Shown here: piece after piece, positions 36,895-46,106 of the stretch
Layout of the letters: each line of letters opens with the position of its first letter
How positions within the stretch are numbered: the stretch's first letter is position 1
NCBI RefSeq assembly: GCF_014884385.1
Contig: NZ_WKFH01000003.1
Coordinates: forward strand, 2,450,001 to 2,514,000
Source: Phycobacter azelaicus
GTDB lineage: Bacteria; Pseudomonadota; Alphaproteobacteria; Rhodobacterales; Rhodobacteraceae
Direction: 5' to 3'
DNA length: 64,000 nt
Translations under genes and position numbers: made by a program
Notes under the pieces: model-generated
Databases searched by the model: none
The model's input: the letters and a program-made list of their open reading frames with translations, nothing else
What the model was told of the DNA's origin: nothing

Positions 36895-38091
36895 ATGAGC
36901 GAAAAAAAAGACTGGAGCACCCGTACGCAGCTGGTGCATGGCGGGACCAAGCGCAGCCAGTGGGGCGAAGTGAGCGAGGCAATCTTCCTCACTCAAGGGT
37001 TCGTCTATGACAGCGCCGAACAGGCCGAGGCGCGGTTCCTGGAAACCGGCCCGGATGAATTCATCTATGCCCGCTACGGCAACCCCACCGTGGCCATGTT
37101 CGAAGAGCGGATCGCAGCGCTGGAAGGCGCCGAGGATGCCTTTGCCACCGCATCCGGCATGGCCGCGGTCAATGGCGCGTTGACCTCTGCCTTGAAAGCC
37201 GGGGATCATGTTGTGTCGGCACGGGCTCTGTTTGGATCCTGCCTCTATATTCTCGAAAACATCCTGGCGCGTTTTGGGGTTGAGGTCACTTTCGTCGATG
37301 GCACCGATCTGGACCAATGGCGCGCGGCGGTGCGGGCCGATACCAAGGCGGTCTTCTTTGAAAGCATGTCCAATCCCACGCTTGAGGTGATCGATGTGGC
37401 GGCGGTTTCCGAGATCGCCCATGCAGTGGGCGCCACGGTGATCGTGGATAATGTCTTTTCCACGCCTGTCTTTTCCAACGCCATCGAACAGGGCGCCGAT
37501 GTGGTCGTCTACTCTGCAACCAAGCATATCGACGGGCAGGGCCGGGTGCTGGGCGGTGTGATCCTAGGCACAAAAGAGTTCATTCGCGGCACGGTTGAGC
37601 CTTACATGAAACATACTGGCGGCTCGCTCAGCCCGTTCAATGCCTGGACCTTGTTGAAGGGGCTTGAGACGATTTCCCTGCGTGTCAATGCACAGGTCGA
37701 AAGTGCGCTGCGCATTGCAGAGGCCCTGAAAGGCCATCCAGCGCTGGCGCGCACCATCTATCCCGGACTAGCGGATCATCCGCAAAACGCGCTGGTGCAG
37801 CGGCAGCTTGGCGGCAATGGCGGGACGGTTCTGTCGCTGGATCTGAAGGGCGGAAAGGAGGCAGCTTTTGCCTTCCTCAATGCGCTAACGATCCCGGTGA
37901 TCTCGAACAACCTCGGGGACGCCAAATCCATCGCGACCCATCCGGCGACCACCACCCACCAGCGGCTGCCCGATGCGCAAAAGGCGGCGCTTGGCATCAC
38001 GCCGGGTCTCGTGCGGTTCTCGGTTGGACTGGAAGACCCTGAGGATCTGATTGGCGATCTCAAAGGTGCTCTTGCAGCCGCCGAGGCCTGA
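36895..38091 (+). CDS. metZ: O-succinylhomoserine sulfhydrylase
   Basis: 398 residues from ATG 36895. Cys/Met-metabolism PLP enzyme: TRTQLVHGGTKRSQWGEVSE, YARYGNPTVAMFEERIAALE, PLP lysine in VVYSATKHIDGQGRVLGG and RFSVGLEDPEDLIGDL near the end. The HIDGQGR sequence is typical of MetZ, which forms homocysteine directly from O-succinylhomoserine and sulfide. Control by the SAM-II riboswitch upstream agrees with a methionine role. Confidence 0.94.
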   Translation: MSEKKDWSTRTQLVHGGTKRSQWGEVSEAIFLTQGFVYDSAEQAEARFLETGPDEFIYARYGNPTVAMFEERIAALEGAEDAFATASGMAAVNGALTSALKAGDHVVSARALFGSCLYILENILARFGVEVTFVDGTDLDQWRAAVRADTKAVFFESMSNPTLEVIDVAAVSEIAHAVGATVIVDNVFSTPVFSNAIEQGADVVVYSATKHIDGQGRVLGGVILGTKEFIRGTVEPYMKHTGGSLSPFNAWTLLKGLETISLRVNAQVESALRIAEALKGHPALARTIYPGLADHPQNALVQRQLGGNGGTVLSLDLKGGKEAAFAFLNALTIPVISNNLGDAKSIATHPATTTHQRLPDAQKAALGITPGLVRFSVGLEDPEDLIGDLKGALAAAEA

Positions 38092-38204
38092 ATACGCGTT
38101 GCCTCGGCCCGTTTGAGCCGGGCCGGGGCTGCAGATCCTGCGCCTTGTGACAGTTTCTGTCCTGAACCTGCCGCATTTGTTTGATCCGTTTTGTCTTTTC
38201 CGGC

Positions 38205-38217
38205 GTAACGCATTAAC
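38205..38217. promoter_or_regulatory. Weak candidate Zur-type dyad upstream of folE2
   Basis: GTAACGCATTAAC lies 51 bases before the folE2 start and forms an imperfect dyad (one mismatch per arm). FolE2 is a zinc-independent GTP cyclohydrolase often under Zur in other bacteria, so a zinc-responsive site is worth considering. The match is weak. Confidence 0.2.
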
Positions 38218-38267
38218 TTGGATCTTGTTGCACCACCGAGTGCGGCAGCAGCGGAGGAAATATTTCC

Positions 38268-39371
38268 ATGAATATCCACACGCGCGGCATGGAAGAGGCA
38301 CCCAATCGGACCGAGGCAGAGGCGGCCCTCGAAACACTGCGCCATTGGGCGAAAACCGTGACCGAGACAGAGATCGCGCAGCTTGATCCTGCGGTGGCGC
38401 GCCTACTTCCAGAACGCGCGGTGCAGAACTATCCGGAGCTGTCGCGTAACTATCCCGAGGATTTCCTGTCGGACGATACCTATCGTGCCACGCTGCCCGA
38501 TCTTCAAAATGGTCCCTCCAGTCTGATCCGGGGCGCGAACGAACAGATCCAGCATGTGGGTATTTCGAATTTTCGCCTGCCGATTCGCTTTCACACCCGT
38601 GACAATGGGGATCTGACGCTGGAGACCAGCGTGACCGGCACCGTCAGCCTTGAGGCCGACAAGAAGGGCATCAACATGTCCCGGATCATGCGGTCGTTCT
38701 ATAAACACGCCGAGAAAACTTTCAGCTTTGAGGTGATTGAAGCCGCGCTTGAGGATTACCTGAGCGATCTGGAAAGCATGGATGCGCGCATCCAGATGCG
38801 GTTTTCTTTCCCGGTTAAGGTGCAAAGCCTGCGTTCAGGCCTTTCGGGCTATCAGTATTACGATATCGCGCTTGAACTTGTGGACCGGGGAGGGGTGCGC
38901 AACAAGATCGTGCATCTCGACTATGTCTACTCCTCCACCTGTCCGTGTTCGCTGGAGCTGTCTGAGCACGCGCGCCAGGCGCGCGGGCAGCTTGCGACGC
39001 CGCACTCCCAGCGGTCCGTTGCGCGAATCTCGGTGCAGATGGAACCGGATGCGCCCTGCCTGTGGTTCGAGGATCTGATCGATCACTGCCGCCGCGCTGT
39101 GCCGACAGAAACGCAAGTGATGGTCAAACGCGAGGATGAACAAGCCTTTGCCGAGCTGAATGCCGCCAACCCCATCTTCGTTGAGGATGCGGCGCGTCTG
39201 TTCTGCGAGGCATTGCAAAGTGATCCTCGTATCGGCGATTTCCGCGTCGTGGCGAGCCATCAGGAAAGCCTGCATAGTCACGACGCAGTCAGCGTGCTCA
39301 CCCAAGGCTCGCTTTTTGCTGACACGAGCCTGGATCCGCAGCTTTTTGCGACATTGATCCACCGGGGCTGA
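38268..39371 (+). CDS. folE2: GTP cyclohydrolase FolE2 (type IB)
   Basis: 367 residues with FolE2 motifs: GISNFRLPIRF near residue 97, LEADKKGINMSRIMRSFYKH, and the catalytic cysteine segment YSSTCPCSLELSEHARQARG, followed by TPHSQRSVARISVQM. It opens GTP to dihydroneopterin triphosphate for folate (and queuosine) synthesis and uses various metals instead of strictly zinc. An AGGA ribosome site precedes the ATG at 38268. Confidence 0.95.
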   Translation: MNIHTRGMEEAPNRTEAEAALETLRHWAKTVTETEIAQLDPAVARLLPERAVQNYPELSRNYPEDFLSDDTYRATLPDLQNGPSSLIRGANEQIQHVGISNFRLPIRFHTRDNGDLTLETSVTGTVSLEADKKGINMSRIMRSFYKHAEKTFSFEVIEAALEDYLSDLESMDARIQMRFSFPVKVQSLRSGLSGYQYYDIALELVDRGGVRNKIVHLDYVYSSTCPCSLELSEHARQARGQLATPHSQRSVARISVQMEPDAPCLWFEDLIDHCRRAVPTETQVMVKREDEQAFAELNAANPIFVEDAARLFCEALQSDPRIGDFRVVASHQESLHSHDAVSVLTQGSLFADTSLDPQLFATLIHRG

Positions 39372-39583
39372 CGCACGGTCGGTCTGCGGTGCACAGAGCC
39401 GCAGAGCAGCCACATTAGGTTTCACGGAACCCTTTTCATCTTGCGCTGCGTTGCCGCATTTTCTTGCTGCGACGCAGCGTTTCCATGTTAGGCTCTTCGT
39501 GCGTCCGAACCCCAGGTGGCTGCGGAATACAAATATGCATGCCAGACAGGGGTGCCGGATCTCTTTGACGTAAGGAGTTCCCA

Positions 39584-40246
39584 ATGATGTTTTTGCCAAT
39601 CCTCCACAACCAGCCTGCACCCTTTGCACAATGGGTTGGCCAGGCGGCTGGGATGCAGATGAAATACTGGCGGACAATGGCTGCATTGGCTGCGCAGGCC
39701 CCTTTTGAGCAGATGCGACTTGCCCGTGCCATGGCCGCGAGCGGTGTGGGGGCATTTGATGCGCCCGTCAAAAAGCCTGTGGCTGCGGTTGCAACGTCTG
39801 CTGCCTCGGCGACGCAGGTGAAACCCGCAGACCCTGCGCCCAAAGCGACAGCAAAGCGCAAGCCCGCAGCAAAAACGCGCAAAACAGCGGGCAAGGCTGC
39901 GGCGGCAAAGCCAACCGCCAGAAAGGCGCCGACGCGTCAGCCCGCAACGCGCAAGGCGCCTGCTAGGAAAGCTGTGCCAACCCCAAAAAGCGACGCTCCA
40001 AACCCTGAAGCCAAGACCGCGAGAACACCCGCATCAAAACACGGCCCCGCAAAATCCGCATCGGCTGTTCCAGCCAGCAAGGCGACCGGGACATCCGCAG
40101 GATCGGCCAAGACAGCCTCTGCCCAGCCGAAAGCGGTTCAGTCTTCTGCTGCCAAGGACACGGCTCCCAAAGCGAAACGTGCTCCCTCCAAGCCGCCGAG
40201 CTTTCCCGAGGCCGCCGCAGTCAAAGATGGCGGTAAAAAGGCTTAG
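39584..40246 (+). CDS. Histone-H1-like Ala/Lys/Pro-rich protein
   Basis: 220 residues. About the first 60 residues form a short helical region (FAQWVGQAAGMQMKYWRTMA, PFEQMRLARAMAASG) reminiscent of phasin-type helices. The remaining 150 are low-complexity Ala, Lys, Pro, Arg and Thr repeats (KRKPAAKTRKTAGKAAAAKP, TARKAPTRQPATRKAPARKA) like histone H1 and PHA-granule/nucleoid proteins such as PhaF. It probably binds DNA through the tail; whether the N-terminus binds a granule surface is not shown. TrkH follows on the same strand after 68 bases. Confidence 0.65.
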   Translation: MMFLPILHNQPAPFAQWVGQAAGMQMKYWRTMAALAAQAPFEQMRLARAMAASGVGAFDAPVKKPVAAVATSAASATQVKPADPAPKATAKRKPAAKTRKTAGKAAAAKPTARKAPTRQPATRKAPARKAVPTPKSDAPNPEAKTARTPASKHGPAKSASAVPASKATGTSAGSAKTASAQPKAVQSSAAKDTAPKAKRAPSKPPSFPEAAAVKDGGKKA

Positions 40247-40314
40247 CGAAGGGCAGGCTCGCTCGGGTTGGTTTGACTTGACAGTCCGGGCGCAGGGGGC
40301 CAACGCTGCCCGCA

Positions 40315-41763
40315 ATGTTGGATCTTCGCCCGGTCGCATATGTCATTGGACTACTGGTTGTCATTCTTGGCGCCATGATGGTCTTTCCGTTCCTGATTGA
40401 TCTTTATGACGGTCAGGGCGAATGGCCGGTGTTTCTGGAAAGCGGCCTGTTCTGCATCTTGGCCGGCGGGCTTCTTGCGCTGAGCTGCGGGAACTCGGTT
40501 CAGCAGGGACTCAGCATCCGTCAGACCTTCCTTCTGACAACCCTCGTGTGGGCGGCTTTGCCTCTCTTCGGGGCTATTCCTCTGATGCTTGGCGCGACCG
40601 AACTGAGCTTTACCGACGCCTTCTTTGAGGCCATGTCAGGGTTGACGACAACCGGGTCCACGGTGATTTCCGGTCTTGATGACCTGCCGCGCGGGATCTT
40701 GCTGTGGCGTGGTATCCTGCAATGGTTGGGCGGTATCGGGATCATCGTGGTCGCAATGGTCTTTCTGCCGGAACTCCGCGTCGGCGGCATGCAGATCTTT
40801 CGGTCAGAAGCCTTTGACACGATGGGTAAAATCCTCCCGCGTGCCCAAGCGATTGCAAAGCAGATCTCACTTATCTACGTCGTGCTGACACTCTTGTGCA
40901 TTACGGTCTACATGATGCTTGGCATGGGGTGGTTCGATGCGCTGGTCCATGCCTTGACCACCATGTCAACGGGCGGGTTTTCAAACTACGATGCCTCATT
41001 CGGAACCTTTTCTGGCCCGGCTGAATATGCGGCATCCGTCTTCATGATTGTCGCTGCCCTGCCGTTTGTCCGCTATGTGCAGCTGATCAATGGGCAAGGG
41101 CGCCCCCTGTTGCGAGACAGCCAGATCCGCGTCTTTTTGGGCACGATCCTGGTCTTGATCATCATAACCGCCAGCGTGCTGGTCTACGTCTTTCCTCATC
41201 ATCCAGAACAAGCCTTTCGCGAAGCCTTGTTCAACATCACATCGATCATTTCCGGCACCGGCTATGCCAGCGTGGATTACATGCAGTGGGGCAGCTTCCT
41301 GATCATGGTGTTTTTCTTTATCGGCCTCATTGGGGGCTGTGCGGGATCAACCGCCTGCTCGGTCAAGATTTTTCGCTATCAGATCCTCTTTGCCTCGATC
41401 CGGGTCCAGATCCAGCGTATCCGATCCCCGAACGGGATCTTTATACCGCGCTTCGAAGGACGGCCCGTGGGGCCGGATGTGCTGAGTTCGGTTATATCGT
41501 TTTTCATGTTCTTTGTCGTGACCCTTGGGATCGTGGCCTGGGCCCTGGCCCTCACCGGGCTCGACTTCATTACGGCGCTGTCAGGAGCGGCAACGGCGGT
41601 TGCGAACGTTGGGCCGGGTCTTGGTGATATCATTGGGCCTGCCGGCAATTTTTCGACACTGAACGATCCGGCCAAATGGATACTGAGTGCGGCCATGCTG
41701 ATCGGCCGGCTTGAACTATTGGCCGTCTATGCGATTCTCACGATCCGGTTCTGGCGAAACTGA
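40315..41763 (+). CDS. trkH: TrkH family potassium uptake protein
   Basis: 482 residues with the four pore repeats of the Trk/Ktr family: AMSGLTTTGSTVISGLDDLP, ALTTMSTGGFSNYDASFGTF, NITSIISGTGYASVDYMQWG, and ATAVANVGPGLGDIIGPAGN. It has about ten membrane helices and forms the channel subunit of low-affinity K+ uptake with TrkA, which is not in the window. No clear Shine-Dalgarno precedes ATG 40315. Confidence 0.93.
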   Translation: MLDLRPVAYVIGLLVVILGAMMVFPFLIDLYDGQGEWPVFLESGLFCILAGGLLALSCGNSVQQGLSIRQTFLLTTLVWAALPLFGAIPLMLGATELSFTDAFFEAMSGLTTTGSTVISGLDDLPRGILLWRGILQWLGGIGIIVVAMVFLPELRVGGMQIFRSEAFDTMGKILPRAQAIAKQISLIYVVLTLLCITVYMMLGMGWFDALVHALTTMSTGGFSNYDASFGTFSGPAEYAASVFMIVAALPFVRYVQLINGQGRPLLRDSQIRVFLGTILVLIIITASVLVYVFPHHPEQAFREALFNITSIISGTGYASVDYMQWGSFLIMVFFFIGLIGGCAGSTACSVKIFRYQILFASIRVQIQRIRSPNGIFIPRFEGRPVGPDVLSSVISFFMFFVVTLGIVAWALALTGLDFITALSGAATAVANVGPGLGDIIGPAGNFSTLNDPAKWILSAAMLIGRLELLAVYAILTIRFWRN

Positions 41764-41930
41764 GCGCATAGGGTGCCAAAAGACAGCTTTTGGGTGGTTA
41801 AGGCGTGTTGGGAAGGCCGTATGCGACGGTTTGGCCCTTGTATTGCTACAATGCGCAGTCTTGCCCTGACGGGGCCGCTCCCCTATGAGGCGGTGATCGG
41901 AATCTGCGAGCGCACGGAGACGACTGCCTC

Positions 41931-43169
41931 ATGCCCGTACTAGTAATGAAATTCGGCGGCACCTCGGTCGCCAACCTGGACCGGATCCGCCGCGCGGCCA
42001 AACGTGTCGGCGTTGAAGTCGCAAAAGGCTATGACGTGATCGTTATCGTCTCGGCCATGTCCGGCAAGACCAATGAACTGGTTGGGTGGGTCAACGAGAC
42101 CTCGCCGTTGTTTGACGCCCGTGAATACGACGCGGTTGTGTCGTCGGGCGAGAATGTGACGGCTGGCCTGATGGCACTCACCTTGCAGGAAATGGACGTG
42201 CCCGCGCGCAGCTGGCAGGGCTGGCAGGTGCCGCTCAAGACCACGAGCGCGCACAGCCAGGCGCGGATCGAAGAGATCCCGACCGACAATATCAACGCCA
42301 AGTTCGCCGAAGGCATGAAGGTCGCCGTTGTGGCCGGCTTTCAGGGGATCAGCCCGGAGGGCCGTATCACCACCTTGGGGCGGGGCGGATCTGACACCAC
42401 CGCAGTCGCCTTTGCCGCCGCCTTTGACGCGGAACGCTGCGACATCTACACCGATGTGGATGGAGTCTACACCACCGACCCGCGCATCTGCAGCAAGGCA
42501 CGCAAATTGGACAAGATCGCCTTTGAAGAGATGCTGGAGTTGGCGTCGCTTGGGGCCAAGGTTTTGCAGACCCGCTCGGTCGAGCTGGCGATGCGCTATC
42601 GGGTACGCCTGCGGGTGCTATCGAGTTTTGAAGAACAAAATGACAATGCCGGCACGCTGGTCTGTGCTGAGGAGGACATCATGGAATCCAATGTTGTGGC
42701 CGGTGTGGCCTATTCCCGCGACGAAGCGAAGCTAACCGTGCAATCGGTGGCTGACCGCCCTGGCATTGCGGCGACTATTTTCACCGCGCTGTCAGATGCG
42801 GGCGTCAATGTGGACATGATCGTGCAGGACATCTCGGAAGAAGGGCGCACGGACATGACCTTCTCTTGCCCTATCGATCAGGTTGCCCGCGCCGAACAGG
42901 CGCTTCAGGCGATCAAGGACAAGGGCGATCTGAACTTTGCCGAACTGGTCGCCGACAAGGAAGTTGCCAAGGTTTCGGTCGTGGGCATCGGAATGCGGTC
43001 TCAGTCAGGCGTTGCGGCCAAGATGTTCAAGGTGCTCTCGGATGAGGGGATTAACATCAAGGTCATTACAACCTCAGAGATAAAGATTTCCGTTCTCATT
43101 GATCGGAAATACATGGAACTTGCCGTGCAAGCACTGCATGATGCCTTTGAATTGGATAAAGCAGCCTGA
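41931..43169 (+). CDS. lysC: Aspartate kinase
   Basis: 412 residues: kinase domain VLVMKFGGTSVANLDRIRRA, VVSSGENVTAGLMALTLQEM, GRGGSDTTAVAFAAAFDAER, and two C-terminal ACT domains (GIAATIFTALSDAGVNVDMI and MRSQSGVAAKMFKVLSDEGI). It phosphorylates aspartate, the first step to lysine, threonine and methionine, and ACT domains suggest feedback inhibition. ptsP follows after 44 bases. Confidence 0.97.
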   Translation: MPVLVMKFGGTSVANLDRIRRAAKRVGVEVAKGYDVIVIVSAMSGKTNELVGWVNETSPLFDAREYDAVVSSGENVTAGLMALTLQEMDVPARSWQGWQVPLKTTSAHSQARIEEIPTDNINAKFAEGMKVAVVAGFQGISPEGRITTLGRGGSDTTAVAFAAAFDAERCDIYTDVDGVYTTDPRICSKARKLDKIAFEEMLELASLGAKVLQTRSVELAMRYRVRLRVLSSFEEQNDNAGTLVCAEEDIMESNVVAGVAYSRDEAKLTVQSVADRPGIAATIFTALSDAGVNVDMIVQDISEEGRTDMTFSCPIDQVARAEQALQAIKDKGDLNFAELVADKEVAKVSVVGIGMRSQSGVAAKMFKVLSDEGINIKVITTSEIKISVLIDRKYMELAVQALHDAFELDKAA

Positions 43170-43213
43170 TCACACTTGGGCTGCCTGCCACAATAACTGC
43201 GTGAACAGGGCCC

Positions 43214-45454
43214 ATGGTCGACAGTACTGAATCAGAAAGCCGCAGGTTACTTGGCCGCCTGCGCGAGGCGATGGCTGGGGATGCGCCCGGCCAGGCCCGT
43301 CTGGACAAAATCACTCACCTGATTGCTGACAGCATGGGGACCGAGGTGTGCTCGGTCTATCTGTTCCGTGATGAAGAGACGCTCGAGCTTTGCGCAACCG
43401 AGGGTCTGAACGTCGAATCGGTTCATGAGACCCGTATGCGCATCGGTGAGGGTCTTGTTGGCCGTGTCGCCAGATATGGCAAGGTGGTCAATACGGCGGA
43501 TGCGCCCAATGCCAAGGGCTTCCGTTACATGCCGGAGACCGGAGAGGAGCGTTATTCTTCTTTCCTGGGCATACCCATCCAGCGCCTCGGCGAGATGATG
43601 GGCGTTCTGGTCGTGCAGTCCAAGGATGCGCGGGAATTCTCGGCTGATGCGGTTTATGCCTTGGAAGTGGTAGCTATGGTCATCGCAGAGATGGCTGAGC
43701 TTGGTGCCTTTGTGGGCGAGGGCGCGGCCTTGTCCCCCCTACATCAGCAGCCTGTTCTGATCTCGGCGACAACAGCTCAGGAAGGGGCGGCCGAAGGGCA
43801 CGTCTGGCTTCATGAACCGCGGGTTGTCGTGACGAATCCAATTGCGGATGATCCTCATAAAGAACTGCAACGCCTGACCGAGGCCGTGGAAGAGTTGCGT
43901 GTCGGTGTCGACAAGATGCTGAAGATCTCGGAGAACGGTGACAAGGACCAATTGCAGGTCCTTGAAACTTATCGGATGTTTGCCAATTCCAAGGGCTGGA
44001 TGCGGCGTATGGAAGAGGATATCTCACGCGGGCTGAGCGCCGAGGCCGCGGTCGAGAAAGAACAGTCCCAGGCGCGGGCGCGCATGTCTCAGGTGCAGGA
44101 CGCATATCTGCGCGAGCGGCTGAGTGACCTTGATGACCTTTCCAACCGGCTTCTGAGGATTCTGACAGGGCAGGGCACCGAAACAGGGGCCGAGCTGCCC
44201 GAGAATCCTATCTTGATTGCGCGGAATATCGGCCCGGGTGAGCTGTTGGAATACGGACGCTCCCTGCGTGGGATCGTGCTGGAGGAAGGCTCCGTCGGCT
44301 CCCATGCTGCCATCGTGGCACGCGCGCTTGCTATCCCCTTGGTGGTAAACGCAAAACGCATCACCACAGAGGCGCTGAACGGCGATCACATCATGGTGGA
44401 TGGCGATCAGGGAGTTGTGCACCTGCGCCCCGATGAAACCGTTGTCAGCGCCTTTCGCGACAAGATTGCGATGCAGGCGGACGCTCAGGAACGCTATGCC
44501 TCGATCCGCGAAACGCCTGCGGTGACACGTGACGGGGCACGGGTAAACCTGTTGATGAATGCAGGGCTGATGGCGGATCTGCCGTCCTTGGATGGATCGG
44601 GCGCCGAAGGCGTGGGCTTGTTCCGCACCGAGTTACAATTCCTCGTGCGAAACCAGATGCCTAAACGATCTGAGCTTGTTGCACTGTATCAGCGGGTTCT
44701 GGATGCCGCGCACGGAAAACGGGTGGTTTTTCGGACGCTCGACATCGGCTCGGACAAGGTCCTGCCGTATATGAAACCCACGGATGAGCCGAATCCAGCC
44801 TTGGGATGGCGGGCCATTCGGGTCGGGCTGGACAAGCCGGGAATCATGCGAATGCAGCTGCAGGCCCTGATCCGGGCTGCAAATGGGCGCCCCTTGTCGA
44901 TCATGTTCCCCTTTGTGGCGCAGTTCGAAGAATACCGAGCCGCACGCAAAGAGGTGGACAAGACGCTCGAACGCGAGCGGATCTTGGGACATCCGCTGCC
45001 TGAGCGGCTGGACGTGGGCGCGATGCTGGAGACGCCTTCGCTGGCGTTTGCACCCCATAAGTTCTTTGAAGAAGTCGATTTTCTTTCGATTGGTGGCAAC
45101 GATTTGAAGCAGTTCTTTTTTGCGGCGGATCGGGAAAATGAGCGCGTTCGCAAACGCTACGATACGCTGAATGTTAGCTTCCTGACTTTTATTGAGCAGA
45201 TCGTAGAGCGATGCGGCCGCTCTGACACGCCGCTCAGCTTTTGTGGTGAGGATGCCGGGCGCCCAATAGAAGCAGCCTGTCTGGCGGCAATGGGCATTAG
45301 GACCCTCTCGATGAGGCCTGCTTCAATTGGGCCAGTTAAGTCTTTGTTAATGCGTGTAAACCTTTCTGAATTGCGGAAGATCATTTCGGATTCGCGCCAT
45401 CGCGGCGATCAGTCTGTCAGGCCAGCGATCATGCGGTACTTGCGCGAAATTTGA
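43214..45454 (+). CDS. ptsP: PTS-Ntr phosphoenolpyruvate-protein phosphotransferase
   Basis: 746 residues. The N-terminal GAF domain (residues about 17-165; ADSMGTEVCSVYLFRDEETL) is followed by the enzyme I fold: phosphohistidine His364 in EEGSVGSHAAIVARALAIPL, GVGLFRTELQFLVRNQMP, DIGSDKVLPYM and FLSIGGNDLKQFFFAADREN. It is the first phosphocarrier of the nitrogen-related PTS, which senses glutamine/2-oxoglutarate through GAF. Other PTS-Ntr genes are not in the window. Confidence 0.95.
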   Translation: MVDSTESESRRLLGRLREAMAGDAPGQARLDKITHLIADSMGTEVCSVYLFRDEETLELCATEGLNVESVHETRMRIGEGLVGRVARYGKVVNTADAPNAKGFRYMPETGEERYSSFLGIPIQRLGEMMGVLVVQSKDAREFSADAVYALEVVAMVIAEMAELGAFVGEGAALSPLHQQPVLISATTAQEGAAEGHVWLHEPRVVVTNPIADDPHKELQRLTEAVEELRVGVDKMLKISENGDKDQLQVLETYRMFANSKGWMRRMEEDISRGLSAEAAVEKEQSQARARMSQVQDAYLRERLSDLDDLSNRLLRILTGQGTETGAELPENPILIARNIGPGELLEYGRSLRGIVLEEGSVGSHAAIVARALAIPLVVNAKRITTEALNGDHIMVDGDQGVVHLRPDETVVSAFRDKIAMQADAQERYASIRETPAVTRDGARVNLLMNAGLMADLPSLDGSGAEGVGLFRTELQFLVRNQMPKRSELVALYQRVLDAAHGKRVVFRTLDIGSDKVLPYMKPTDEPNPALGWRAIRVGLDKPGIMRMQLQALIRAANGRPLSIMFPFVAQFEEYRAARKEVDKTLERERILGHPLPERLDVGAMLETPSLAFAPHKFFEEVDFLSIGGNDLKQFFFAADRENERVRKRYDTLNVSFLTFIEQIVERCGRSDTPLSFCGEDAGRPIEAACLAAMGIRTLSMRPASIGPVKSLLMRVNLSELRKIISDSRHRGDQSVRPAIMRYLREI

Positions 45455-45458
45455 AACT

Positions 45459-45572
45459 TTACAATGGGTTAGCCTTCAACGTCTTAACCTTTGCCTTGCG
45501 CGCGTGCTGACGACGTGTGGTGCCAATGCCATTTTTGGCACTGGGCGACCTGTCCCTGAGTTTTTTGCCCAT
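45459..45572 (-). CDS. Candidate very small basic protein (37 residues)
   Basis: An ATG frame at 45572 encodes 37 residues rich in Lys and Arg (MGKKLRDRSPSAKNGIGTTR and then RQHARKAKVKTLKANPL). The frame continues upstream to 45671 with TTG. It lies between ptsP and the anthranilate cluster; its mRNA start region could fold (GAGGAG with CTCCTC). Use of AGG arginine codons is unlike the neighbours, and no clear ribosome site is seen, so it may be chance. A search of Rhodobacteraceae for this tail would decide. Confidence 0.25.
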   Translation of the reverse strand: MGKKLRDRSPSAKNGIGTTRRQHARKAKVKTLKANPL

Positions 45573-45773
45573 GAGGAGCAGGCGTAGGTTCGAAACCTCC
45601 TCACAGGTCGATGTGAGAGTGCTTGGATCGAAGGGCGTAGAAGCCTCTGCGGTCAGAATGCGATTGCACAATATCGTCAGAAATAATTAAAAGTTTTTGA
45701 TATTTTTAACTGAATTGCCCAAACCATACATTGCCGACGATGTGGGCATTTTGCCCACTGTTCGCTCACAGGT

Positions 45774-45921
45774 TTATCCACAGGTTCTGAGGGGCTGCGC
45801 GGTCGCTTTTGCCTGCGGCAAGATGAGCCACTGCTGTACACCGCGTCATGATAAGTCCACTGCTGTCGAGCCGACGCGAGACGGGCAACGTCTTATCGAG
45901 GATATCAAATGATTACCCACA
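45774..45921 (+). other. DnaA box pair
   Basis: TTATCCACA at 45774-45782 is the exact DnaA-box consensus; TTACCCACA at 45913-45921 differs by one base. Both point in the same direction, 139 bases apart, in the AT-rich gap after ptsP. Two sites are few for an origin, so regulatory DnaA binding or coincidence is also possible. Confidence 0.35.
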
Positions 45922-46075
45922 GGATATTCACATTAAGTATTTCTCCTTGCCATCTGAAATAAAATGTAAAGTGGGAAATCGATTGGCTGACTTCAAAGGC
46001 CAAGCACCGGATAGTTATCCCCTTCACAATAGCCCAAAATGGTTTCCAAGATGTTGCCGAGGTCGTCCTCTTAAA

Positions 46076-46106
46076 TTTCAAGCATGAAACTTTAAGCTTG
46101 AAGTGT
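46076..46106. promoter_or_regulatory. Candidate MarR operator of the anthranilate cluster
   Basis: TTTCAAGCATGAAA contains the dyad TTTCA/TGAAA, and the adjoining CTTTAAGCTTGAAG is a 12-of-14 palindrome. In addition TTCAAGC (46077-46083) and GCTTGAA (46096-46102) form a perfect wider repeat. The block lies 56-86 bases before the first catabolic gene. MarR proteins of aromatic-CoA clusters bind such palindromes and are released by the aryl-CoA; the MarR gene of this cluster is at 49212. Confidence 0.5.

Noticed and set aside
45540..45612. Possible tRNA because of GGTTCGAAACC
   Set aside because: The T-arm-like piece has no matching anticodon arm, and the flanking repeats are only about 60 bases apart, so no cloverleaf can be drawn.
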